Below are positions 55,408 to 64,000 of a stretch of 64,000 nucleotides of DNA, piece after piece. The position numbers and the translations under genes were made by a program. The first letter of the stretch is position 1; each line of letters begins with the position of its first letter. Where the stretch lies: NCBI GenBank assembly GCA_030278955.1, contig JAOANR010000014.1, forward strand, positions 32,687,453 to 32,751,452. Reading direction: 5' to 3'. Source of the stretch: Hygrophila difformis (Eukaryota > Streptophyta > Magnoliopsida > Lamiales > Acanthaceae). A model generated the notes under the pieces. The model was not told the DNA's origin, did not search any database, and worked only from the letters and a program-made list of their open reading frames with translations.

Positions 55408-56062
55408 ACTTTGAGGAAGGGTGTTTAATAAGAATCAACAAATTTAATAATGTTCCAGTCCGGCTGCTAAGTTTGGGAGCCATGAGGATATATGCAAAGA
55501 AACAGCTCGACACGGATGACTTCAACCTGTATTTGTGCTAATTGTTTTGTTTGATAACTATATGAGGAATTCCATAATTTTTTATGCCTCTTCAATAGTG
55601 TTGTATTGTGTTGTAGGTACTGATCTTGTGTGTTTGCTTTTTTTGTAGGTGTTGTCCCATGATGAAATAAGTTTGGACATTAATGTTGCTTCTCATCCAC
55701 CTATTACAAATGTATGAAGCATGTGTATATGTTTATTACGTAAATGCTCATTGCATGTAATACCTATCCCTTGCTATATAATTTTCTCCATTGTGTAGCA
55801 GGCAAGTGTTGTTGGAGAAGATGGGAACCAGGCATCCATTCAGGAGCAGCAGCAGCGGGCTTTATCTGGTGGTGGCCCAACCTTGCTTGAAGACATGATT
55901 CTAACCAATCCATTCATGAGCAGCCTGGAACCACTCCCATCTTCCAAAATAAATGCAGCTGAATCCTCCAATCTACCACCAACAATCAGCAAAGGTGGGA
56001 AGCAATTCATCACTATGAAGAATTTGATTTCACATGAGAAGGATAAGGGAAAGGGGGTGTAG
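54746..56062 (+). pseudogene. Exon fragments of an unknown gene inside the MULE
   Basis: An ATG-started exon-like piece (about 54748-54810, MGNFGLQLRTQNENDL...) ends at a gtaaaa donor. A second begins after a ttctctttcag acceptor at 55347, but has a stop soon after the junction. Open sequence follows to 55541 (INKFNNVPVRLLSLGAMRIY). A last exon (55802-56062, acceptor gtgtagcag, 86 codons to a stop) is rich in Gln, Ser and Lys and ends KDKGKGV. The splice signals suggest a captured or MULE-associated gene. I do not recognise the family, and the reading frame is interrupted. Confidence 0.4.
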
Positions 56063-56750
56063 GCAAGACGTCCACTTCAAGCTTCATTCCACAATGAACT
56101 AATTATCTTTTGTATATTGTCTTATCTTGGCATTCCTTGAAAACTTATTGGAGCCAATAAGGTGTATTTGGCTGGATGTGAAGTACATTTTTTCACAATT
56201 ACATTGCACAGGTTTGTATCCATGTTTTCCCCCTTTTGGGTACACAAACCTATGCAAAACTTTTGTTAACGCCAAACTCTAACGTATGCCACTTGCACGT
56301 TTCCATTACGGAATACATGCCAAGTTCCTTGTGTAAATGAAGTAGCTATTGGATAGTAATGTGAATCTTTGCATTCCTACTATAGTCTGTCTTCTACCTT
56401 CTTAAAACAAGTGGTCACCATGTTAATTTGCAAATTTATTTTTTCATGTCTCATTTGTGCCAAAAGTAGACATACAATCAAATTTGCAAGCCATGCATTC
56501 TCAAACCTTTGCTTTGCCAAAATGCACCAAAACATTGTGCTGGAAAGTGGTGCTCATTTTCAACAATAAAGATCTTATTATACACAACAAACCAAGCTTC
56601 TCCATTGCACATCAAAAAGCCAAAATTGATGGAGATTACATTGTTATCCATACAATTCACCTTGTCATACAAGCACCACGTAGATACAAAATCTAATATC
56701 TCATTGTCTCCATAACTAAATTACCTACAACCAAACTTTTTAACATTTTT
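56063..56750. other. Non-coding interior of the MULE-like element
   Basis: AT-rich sequence between the plus-strand exons and the convergent GRF ORF. It would hold both 3' untranslated regions. No other feature is visible. Confidence 0.4.
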
Positions 56751-57110
56751 TTACTTCAAAATTACAACCAACAATACAATGACCACCAACAAGCAGGCCA
56801 TCTTCCAGTCTATGCCATCGTCACCACTTTTTCTGCCCACCATGGTTTGATCCACATAACCATCCTCATGTACCTCAGTCGTTGTTCCCGCACCTCCACG
56901 AGCACCAAACCATAGGGAAAAACCATCATCACTTGGATGCCTTAAGAGATCTCCACTAGGTTCCCACTGCGCCCTTATCGGAGTCACCCACCCTAAAAAA
57001 AAAAGACATCCATTCTTCCCACAACAGTAATATAACTTACCTCTGGTCACATTCCTCAAAGATGCCACCACTCGAATCTCCACCCTTTCACCACATCTGC
57101 ACAATGGCAT
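56751..57110 (-). CDS. Small GRF zinc-finger protein with C-terminal TM
   Basis: This 119-codon intact frame has the ATG at 57110. The N-terminus carries a GRF-type zinc-binding motif: CRCG at residues 4-7, then YYCCGKNGCLFFLGW around residues 28-42, giving the expected Cys ligands and aromatic end. The last 17 residues (MACLLVVIVLLVVILK) are strongly hydrophobic, a likely tail anchor. Small GRF proteins are common in plants, many near transposons; GRF domains in other proteins bind single-stranded nucleic acid. The upstream region is the right inverted repeat of the MULE-like element, which would supply its promoter. Expression is unknown. Confidence 0.65.
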   Translation of the reverse strand: MPLCRCGERVEIRVVASLRNVTRGKLYYCCGKNGCLFFLGWVTPIRAQWEPSGDLLRHPSDDGFSLWFGARGGAGTTTEVHEDGYVDQTMVGRKSGDDGIDWKMACLLVVIVLLVVILK

Positions 57111-57521
57111 TCGCGGGAATCATAGGTCAAGTGACTGTCGCGTGTTTGAATTCCCCGTTCTTGTTACGGAATTGATGGAATTTTCACCGGAATCCCATCC
57201 CCGTCTTCTTCGCTGTTTCCGTCATCGATTTCACTCACCTAGGACTCAACCATGAAATTGGGGGAGAAATGACAAAATAAAATGAGTCAACTTCCGACCT
57301 TCGGCATTTTAAATAACTCGCTTATGTGGCATTTGACCCGCCACATATCCCATCCCAAATAATTAACAACTTAATCCATTACCACGTCGGATTTTTGCTG
57401 ACCATTAGGGCTTGCGGGACTAAATGTGCCCAGATTATCATGATGGATTATATGGGGCAAACAGCCAGGACGGGTCCGGTTAAAAATGAAACAAAATGGA
57501 CGTATTTTACGATTTTTCCAT

Positions 57522-58319
57522 TTTTCAGAGACCTGAGATACACAAAATTAATGGTGATGTATAGGAAATATTATCAAAATAGAAAAAGGTCAAAGCCAAA
57601 GTTTCTACCTATGCATCAGAAGAAGAAGTGGCTGAGGAGACGGTGCAGCAGTGTTAGAACCTGCAAAAAGGGATAATCAGAAAGATGACAAAACATACAC
57701 TGCAAGGCCAAATGAAAGCGTACTAGCAGAAGTGCGGACTGTGTGGATAGATTCGGAAATGAGGCAAATCCCGTAATAGACGTATGCTTGAGGAAGCCCG
57801 CGATCAAAGGCAGGTCCCTTTAAAAAGAGGTGGGAGCTGATACGACACCATCAGGTCGTAGAATCCGTTATCCGGTCCAGTTTTAGCCTGAAAGGCAACA
57901 AGGGATGCATGCGGAAAGCTTCCAGCTGCAAGCGTCCGTGCTTCATCGCTTCAGCCTTAGTAAAGTAAGGTTCAAACCAAAGTCGATGAACATGTTGCGT
58001 CACCCCAGCGTATGACAAAAGAACTGCGGGTTATATATGGCGACGAGGATATATCAGGCATCACCACTAGCATAGGACCTAACATTGATTTGCAATGCCC
58101 ACGGCGTGAAAATTCGATTCCATATCATGGTTGAAGTGGTGCTCTTAGGCATCCCTGCCTGTTATGAACAGAACTCCTGAAAGCAAGGTTGATGGAACAA
58201 GTCTACCCAACAGCAGTAGTTGTTAGGACCGAAGATGTTGCTGGGAAGAGTATGAAAGTACTCCGTCGTCTTCTCTAAATCCTGAGGCTCGAGACCCGAT
58301 GAAGCCACCTAAACACTAG
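57522..58319. other. Unassigned degraded stretch
   Basis: Mixed-composition sequence with short frames on both strands, similar in character to 41960-42849. No motif is strong enough to name. It ends where Helitron homology begins. Confidence 0.35.
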
Positions 58320-61300
58320 CAGAGTGACACGTGTAGAACTATATGTGGGGACACTTACATAGAATACGTGAAAACACAACTGAGCCATTGTTCCGCCTAC
58401 GATATAAAGGATAGCCATTGGGAGCATGTGTTGTAAGATCATTGAAATCTTTAGGGTAATGATTTTTACATTTTCCATCATGCATACAAGCATTGTTTGG
58501 ATTGTCCGCTCCACAAGGGCCATGAAGCATATGTTTGGTACCCAAATCATGTAGGTACTTTTCTGTAGTAGGATTCGGAAGTTTAGCAGAAATGAAATTA
58601 TTGTATTGTGAAGGATTTTCTATTTTATCATCAGGATGCAGAATTAATAACATATGGACATGTGGCAAGCCACTATATATGAGTAAGCACAACACGGCCC
58701 AATAGATGTTCATCGAGAAGCTCATGTTTAAGCTCGTCAAGTTTCAAACGGAAGATTCTTGCAGTCAAGTCAGGTCGGTTAGTGCAATTATCATTCTACG
58801 AAAGATGTTGTGTAATTTCAATCCATTGTGGATTACAAGTCATTGTAAGAAGAAGTCAAGTTTTCCGAATTTTTGCACAAGAGCCATAGCATCCATATAA
58901 CGTTGATGCATATCTCGAGGTCCGCCAATAAAAGAAGATGGTAGGACAATTGGTTTTCCAATCTGATTTAGATCATGCAATCCTTGTAAATTAAAAGCAT
59001 CTTCAATTCCTTGCATGGTTTCAATTCTTTGCTTTTTTTATTTTGTTCTGATCTGTAAAATTCCAAGCGTTGAGTTTCTATTTTGATATATTAGTCAACA
59101 AAATATTGCAGAAATAAACGGAAGTCTTGAGTAAGATGCGTGGCAAAGATGCGCGAATCTGCAGCCGGTACGAATAGTACTCATGCCTTTGCTTTTTCGG
59201 TGGTGCTGGGAAAGGACAAAAAGAAAGCATTAAAGGAAGAATGTAAATGCATCAGGAAAAAAAAAGTAAAAATGTTAAAACAACATACGTTGTTGTCCTG
59301 TTTCAAGAGATGGGTCATTTAAGCTAGCAAAAAAAATTTCAGCTGTGTCAGTACCAACACCAGCAGGTGCATAGGGATGTCAACTTTACCCGTAGGGTCG
59401 GGTAACCCGTCGGGTAATCGGGTATCGGGTAGGGTAGGGTAGAGATAATCGGGTAATCGGGTAGGGTATTACCCGAAACCGAAATAAATCATATCGGGTG
59501 TGGGTAGGGTACGGATTTCATATATTACCCGATTACCCTACCCGATTACCCGATTAAATATATATATATATTTATTTATCTATATATACTTATATATATT
59601 TAATTTATATTATATATTGAGATATATTTATATGTTTGTTTATTTATTTATTTATTTATTTTTATATTTCAAATTTATTAACGTTTGAGATTTGACAGTA
59701 AAAAGATTTATGAATTTTTTACTGAATATTCTTAAAATATTACAGTATTTATTTATGTTGCTTTAGCGGTTTCTTTTAAATATTCTTTTAAAATTTGTTC
59801 CCGTGCAATAATGAAGGTTTTATTTAATTTTTTATGGTGAAAAATAAGTTTTTTATTTATTAAAGTTGGGTCGGGTAGAGTTGGTTAACTATGTAATATT
59901 TAAGATTTCGGGTACCCGTTTACCCGCGGATAATCCGCATACCCGACGGGTATTGCCCGAATCCTACCCGATATTTGATTTTAGGGTAATAGGGTAGGGT
60001 AAGGGTAGGATAATTATATTTCGGGTAGTGAGTGGAGGTGGCCTACCCGTACCCTACCCTACCCGTTTACATCCCTACAGGTGCATCACGTTTGTTCTTA
60101 ATTATGTCTGGTTGCAAACACGGTTGTCCATATGCATGGATTAAAGGGTACTGAACATGATCATACGCAAAAGAGTAATAGAATACTTTCTTGGGCATAC
60201 CATCGAATGGATACACTTGTATATCTCGAGTCAAGTCAGCATCACTTGATTGTCCATCTTGCCATATGACAGAAATATCAGCAACAGTTGGAAGGTTATA
60301 GACTCGCTTATCAAAGCGATTAGATGTTTTTAAGAAGATTTAATGTTCATTCAAACATGGGATATCATGAATTTGTCTAAAGAATCTTGCATAAGGATTT
60401 GATGCTGTAATATTTATTGATAAAGCAACAAGATCTTTGTTCAGGTCTGGCTTGTCATGCATTCGTCGTTCAAGTTCAATTCCAGCATCATGAAAATAAA
60501 GTTAAAGATTTTTTGCAGTGTGCGTAGTTGGGAATAAGGAATTAATGAAGTGGTGCATCATTCCATTAACACGGAATACATACACATTGTGTTCATTGAG
60601 TTGTAGAGTGTCATCATATTGGACCCCCAAAGTTGAAAAAGAGAATGAATTATTGTATGTAGGGATATATGTAAGAAAATGATCAGATAGTAGATGCCGG
60701 CCTAAGAAAAGATCTTCAAGAACAGGGTGTGTCTGCAATGGATCCGGAGTAGAAGTTCCAAAAGCACAGCAAAATCCTCTAGATTCACCATAGAAAAGTA
60801 ATGCATCACAATGATTGCAAATGCAAGGCGATGGAGGTGCCCAAGGCGAATTGCTAAGAATATTTCTGCGTACCTGGGGTTCGTGCCCTCTACCGCGACG
60901 ACCGCGCGTGTGTTGCTGGCATGTATTGGAGTCCTCATTTTCTTGCATTTCTGCTTCTTACAGGCCTTGTCGTGCTGCTGTACGAGCCGCACGAGCAGTT
61001 TGACATCGCTGTAGGGAATTGGATTGTACCGGACATGCATCCTGCCGGCAAACGCATTTAAAAAGTAAAGGTTATTTAATAAAAAAAACTTAAAAACAAC
61101 AAAAAAAAATTATCGAGATGATGTAAACAAAATATGAAGTGATTGTTTATACCTCTTGTTCAGGTGTTTGAGAAGAACGACGAATCCTATTGTTAGGGTG
61201 GGTTGTAGTTAATTCATTTGGTTGCATTTCTGTCTGTCTGTGTGTTGCCTGAGCACGACGGCGAGCACTGCGCGCTTGACGGCTGTTGGATTCAGCGGGG

Positions 61301-61345
61301 CCTGCATCTTGAAGTTGTTGGCTTCTTCGTATACTTTCGAGGTCA
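58320..61345 (-). pseudogene. Helitron Rep protein N-terminal region, broken
   Basis: Minus-strand homology to the N-terminal and Helitron_like_N parts of RepHel. From the right: an Arg/Gln-rich exon (61151-61345, acceptor at its start and gag|gtataa donor). Next is an exon from about 61043 with a Cys-containing segment (CICNHCDALLFYGE) and VYVFRVNGMMHHFINSLFP (60502-60950). Then DLTRDIQVYPFDGMPKKVF (about 60200), and, beyond a hAT insertion, GKPIVLPSSFIGGPRDMHQRY (about 58900) and GLPHVHMLLILHPDD (58640-58675), the H-x-H of the rolling-circle nuclease. Homology ends at about 58320, before the Tyr motif and helicase. Breaks: a stop near 60960, frameshifts near 58750-58830, the hAT copy, and 59040-59290, which is unrelated or intronic. 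Confidence 0.85.
59372..60077. mobile_element. hAT-type MITE, 706 bp
   Basis: The ends are inverted repeats (tagggatgtcaactttaccc at the left, gggatgtaaacgggt read from the right). They are flanked by a perfect 8 bp duplication caggtgca (59364-59371 and 60078-60085), the signature of hAT elements. Subterminal regions on both sides consist of many copies of gggtaatcggg or its complement (59395-59545 and 59875-60070), probable transposase-binding clusters. The centre is AT-rich (tatatattta runs at 59557-59675). There is no transposase. It sits inside the Helitron Rep reading frame. Confidence 0.93.
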
Positions 61346-61469
61346 TCTATGCTTTTTTAAAATAATTAAAGTAAGGTGTATAAATTGCAAGAACCAAAGG
61401 ATGTACATAAATTGTAGTTTAATAGAAAACACGTAAGAATAAAAATACGTATTACTTAAACGTAGGGCA

Positions 61470-61920
61470 GCGAAAACCAACACAAAGAATAAAATCACAA
61501 AAAATGACAAGTAGGATATTTCGAGTGTTACTAAATACTCCCTTTGTCCCATTCCAAATGTTCTACTTACTATTTTTGGATGTCCTATTACAAATGTCTT
61601 CTTTCTATAAATAGAAATAATTTTTCCCTCCAACAACTATGTGGACCCCACTATATACTCACAAACCAACTCTACCTTAATTCTCGTGCCCAACAGTAAC
61701 AAGACACTTGGGGTGGGACGGAGGGAGTAACATTTTTAAGACATATGAGGATATTTGATATGAGGATATTTCGAGTTTTACTAAACCAACACAGAGAATA
61801 AAATCACCCAAGGGACTTTGATATGAGGATATTTCGAGTGTTATTAAATAACATTTGGTAGAGAGCAAAACCATCATAGAGAATAAAATCACAAAAAATG
61901 ACAAGCATATTGGGTACGCA
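61470..61920. repeat. Local direct duplication around a MITE
   Basis: Words such as gaataaaatcacaaaaaatg and gaggatatttcgagtgttac recur at about 61486-61533, 61745-61830 and 61880-61905. This indicates two or three diverged copies of a segment of about 70-80 bp, one of which received the first Stowaway-like MITE. Confidence 0.65.
61538..61727. mobile_element. Stowaway-like MITE 1
   Basis: The element is 190 bp, starting ctccctttgtcccattcc and ending gggtgggacggagggag, inverted repeats of about 25 bp. TA flanks each side (61536-61537 and 61728-61729), as for Tc1/mariner Stowaway elements. No coding capacity. Confidence 0.9.
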
Positions 61921-61969
61921 ACAAGCATGAAGAAACTAATCATTTCAGAGAAGAAAGGATTTAGAAATA

Positions 61970-62230
61970 CTCCCTCCATTTTTTAAAAATTGAAACGGAC
62001 CCACAGTGCACGCAGTCCAATGCACGTTTTAAACCATTAATAACTCAAACTCCGTACAAGTAAAAATTATAAAAGTTTGATAGTTAAAAACTACTCGACA
62101 AGACGAATCTAACAAGATCCCACTTGGCTATATTTTAACTTGTATAACTATGATAAAACTTTAAGTCAAAATGCATGCGCGAATAGTACCAAATTTTCAA
62201 ATGTTACAATTTATAAAAAAACGAAGGGAG
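61970..62230. mobile_element. Stowaway-like MITE 2
   Basis: The element is 261 bp between TA dinucleotides (61968-61969 and 62231-62232). It starts ctccctccattttttaaaaa and ends tttataaaaaaacgaaggga plus g. The ends pair imperfectly but match the Stowaway consensus ctccctccgt. No coding capacity. Confidence 0.85.
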
Positions 62231-62235
62231 TATTA

Positions 62236-62358
62236 CTTAACACTAGCTTTGCCAGGCTGACTCGAGTTGTAAGCCAATGGTCCGACCACACCGCCAGCCG
62301 AAAGAGTGCCTAAATCAAGCAAACCACGTATCAAATCGCCATCATCATCATAAACAGG
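62236..62358 (-). other. Possible exon piece
   Basis: On the minus strand an open run reads VYDDDGDLIRGLLDLGTLSAGG and continues to a gtaata donor-like site at about 62238. Its codon use looks coding, but there is no clear splice acceptor upstream. It could be part of a Helitron-associated or host gene; I do not recognise it. Confidence 0.25.
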
Positions 62359-62808
62359 TACAAAAATTTACATCAAAAGGAAATCACATAGCATAAGTTT
62401 CGAATCCTGCGGCATGAAACCTAAACTCAACAAGAAAAACCTCTGATCATAAAAAAATAATAATAAAATAAAAAAATATGACAACAACTGAAAACTCAAA
62501 AATTTAAGCCAAACATTGCTTTTTGGGTTAATGACAGCAACTATAAAATATTTCACAAATCATAAAAAAATCGTTGAACATCTTATAATTATCATTTTAA
62601 AAATTTAAAGCTCATAAAACTCCCCTAATTTATACAATCCCTGTTTTTCAAAATTCACTTTGCACAATTTATTGAATTGGTGATTACAGGCAATTTTAAA
62701 AATAATTTTAAACATAGGAAGCGAGAATTTTGAGTTAAATTTAATAACAAATGGGGAATTACATTCCATGTTCATTAAAATAAGGGGGAGATTCTGCATT
62801 GACTCTAC

Positions 62809-62862
62809 CTTTTCAGTTGGCCTTGTTTGAAGCTCTTTCTTCAACTCCTCAATCTCAACTTC
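62809..62862 (-). CDS. Probable 54 bp exon of an unknown coiled-coil gene
   Basis: Minus strand: a long polypyrimidine tract ends in gctaacatag at 62863, followed by 18 open codons (EVEIEELKKELQTRPTEK) and a good donor aag|gtagag at 62808. The peptide is a heptad-like helix ending in RPTEK and reminds me of plant CASP-type Golgi coiled-coil proteins. That likeness is from memory and unproven. Neighbouring exons are not evident in the window, although the gene could continue left or right. Confidence 0.4.
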
Positions 62863-62867
62863 CTATG

Positions 62868-64000
62868 TTAGCAAAAAAGAAAAAAGAAAAAGGAAAGAAA
62901 CAGAAGTTAGTAATAGACCCTAATGCCTTTGAAACCAAACAAAATATTGAAGGAATCTAGATTCAGTTATCTCATAACACTTCTTATTTAAGTATTATTA
63001 TACAAAGAAAATAAAGAGAAACATATAAAAGCACAATTTTTGTATGAAAACGGTAACTCTTGCAACTAACCAGACATTCAAACTACTTTATAATGATGGG
63101 CAGCAATACAGACATTCAAACTACTCTAGATGGTTTTTTACTACAAAATCAACTAACTTGTTAGACCAAGGAAACATAAACCCTTTTGAAATAAAATGAT
63201 TAACGAATATGGGTTTGCCAGGAACTATTAGCTTCTTGGCCTGACATAACTTTACTGGTCATAAAGGCCAAAATAATAAAATTGAAAATTTCAACAGTCA
63301 AAAAAAGCATCATTCTATGTTTTCTTGTGGAAAAATCTAATACCTCAAATCTCTTATTATTCCAAGCAAGAAATACTTACAATACATATCAACACACATT
63401 TCATCACTATGCTTCTGGCTGATAAACATTATAAACCAAGAACTGGAGGAAAAATAAAACATTTCCACTTCTTTTTGAAGAGTTTCAGTAACAACTGGAC
63501 ATAAAAACAAATTGAACACCTAAAAGGACTCTGTGTTCAACGTCCTCATTTACCTCCATCTGGCAAGAGAAACGTGTCACTTTATATCTAGTAGTATTAA
63601 TTCCCCCAGAACACACACCCTTTGTCCCTCTCACATGCAAGTCAGATTCATTTCACAAGACCATGCATGTGCATGTGAACCACTTTTCACAACGGATGAT
63701 GATACATATTCAAACATAATTTATCCTACTATGATAGTAATATGTTGAATGCCCATCTTCACCCTACCCAAAAAATCAACTTTAAAGTTATCGTATACCA
63801 GAATTTATTAGTATTGATTCGCCCAAAAATAAGCATGTGAAATGGGAAGATTTGACTTGACAAAACATCCCTTAGACACATAAAAAAAAATTTTTTAAAA
63901 AAAAAGAAGCATAAACCAAATGAACTCAAATAACACAAAATAAATTCAAAATATGCACAATGCACATAACCATCGACTTGCTGGGAATAAAACATTGGAG
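62868..64000. other. AT-rich right edge, intron-like
   Basis: No transposon domain and no long ORF. On the minus strand there is one further acceptor-like site (ttctcttgccag at about 63555-63566) before a short open stretch (MEVNEDVEHRVLL). The region could be intronic sequence of a gene crossing the right edge. Confidence 0.3.

Larger units (their letters stand above)
54361..57521. mobile_element. MULE-like element with long inverted repeats
   Basis: The left end (agggcaaaatcgtcaaatatg at 54361, about 230 bp) and the right end (57300-57521, read on the minus strand atggaaaaatcgtaaaatac) are inverted repeats, similar along most of their length. For example, both contain taatccat, ctgggcacat and agtcccgcaagcc. 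Long, imperfect inverted repeats of this kind are typical of Mutator-like elements. No MURA transposase is visible, so the element is non-autonomous. I see no 9 bp target duplication (flanks gacttcttt and ttttcagag). Inside are a plus-strand set of broken exons and a minus-strand GRF zinc-finger ORF. Confidence 0.65.

Noticed and set aside
57616..58320. Possible Ty3/Gypsy pol relic
   Set aside because: A few short translations looked RT-like, but no two motifs fall in one frame or order.
59557..59690. AT-rich open frame in the hAT MITE
   Set aside because: It is a translation of tatattta simple repeats (Ile/Tyr/Leu/Phe only).

Overview
This is repeat-dense nuclear DNA from a flowering plant, probably a eudicot. 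The basis is plant-type L1, chromovirus, TRIM, MULE, Helitron and MITE sequences together with an endogenous caulimovirid. I cannot name the species. I see no intact cellular gene, no rRNA or tRNA gene and no CRISPR array. Nearly everything is transposon or old virus, much of it nested, so insertion order can be read from target-site duplications (TSDs) and interruptions.

Left part (1-19902). A nearly complete L1-type LINE on the minus strand (about 290-6877) has an RRM-type ORF1 and an ORF2 (endonuclease, RT, zinc-binding domain, RNase H) broken once. It abuts a decayed endogenous pararetrovirus on the plus strand: end of RT, RNase H, further ORFs, and a promoter/polyadenylation region near 19300-19445. 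The virus copy is split by a plus-oriented chromovirus-type solo LTR (8431-17604). That LTR is split in turn by a young LTR element of 5970 bp (9930-15899; TSD gattt; LTRs with about a dozen substitutions) that lacks pol. The viral copy also carries a Tourist-like MITE (18333-18661, TSD taa).

Middle part (19903-41959). Three minus-strand Del/Tekay-type chromoviruses are stacked. A (19903-30280) has one complete LTR, PPT, degraded pol and gag, an extra upstream coiled-coil ORF, a tRNA-Met-type PBS and part of its second LTR. B (30281-37181) lies inside A's second LTR, and its own LTR carries a tandem TRIM with three mini-LTRs. D (37182-about 40528) is fused to B's protease region and soon truncated. 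A partial plus-oriented LTR follows.

Right part (41960-64000). A segment of about 2.4-2.6 kb occurs twice in direct orientation (42850-45228 and 52773-55407). Between the copies lies a 7.5 kb block with a 'putative plant transposon protein' ORF and an array of about ten modules built of nested palindromes (47750-48390, 49085-49340). The right copy runs into a MULE-like element with long inverted repeats that carries a small GRF zinc-finger gene. Then comes a broken Helitron Rep gene on the minus strand, interrupted by a 706 bp hAT-type MITE with a perfect 8 bp TSD, followed by two Stowaway-type MITEs. The last 1.8 kb is AT-rich and holds one convincing exon-like piece (62809-62862), perhaps of a gene extending beyond the window.

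The most unusual signals are an array of 13 tRNA B-box-like motifs inside an LTR (16443-16895), the nested-palindrome array, an ORF running from inside an LTR element through its PPT into the 3' LTR, and the long direct repeats whose ends coincide with the edges of the block between them.
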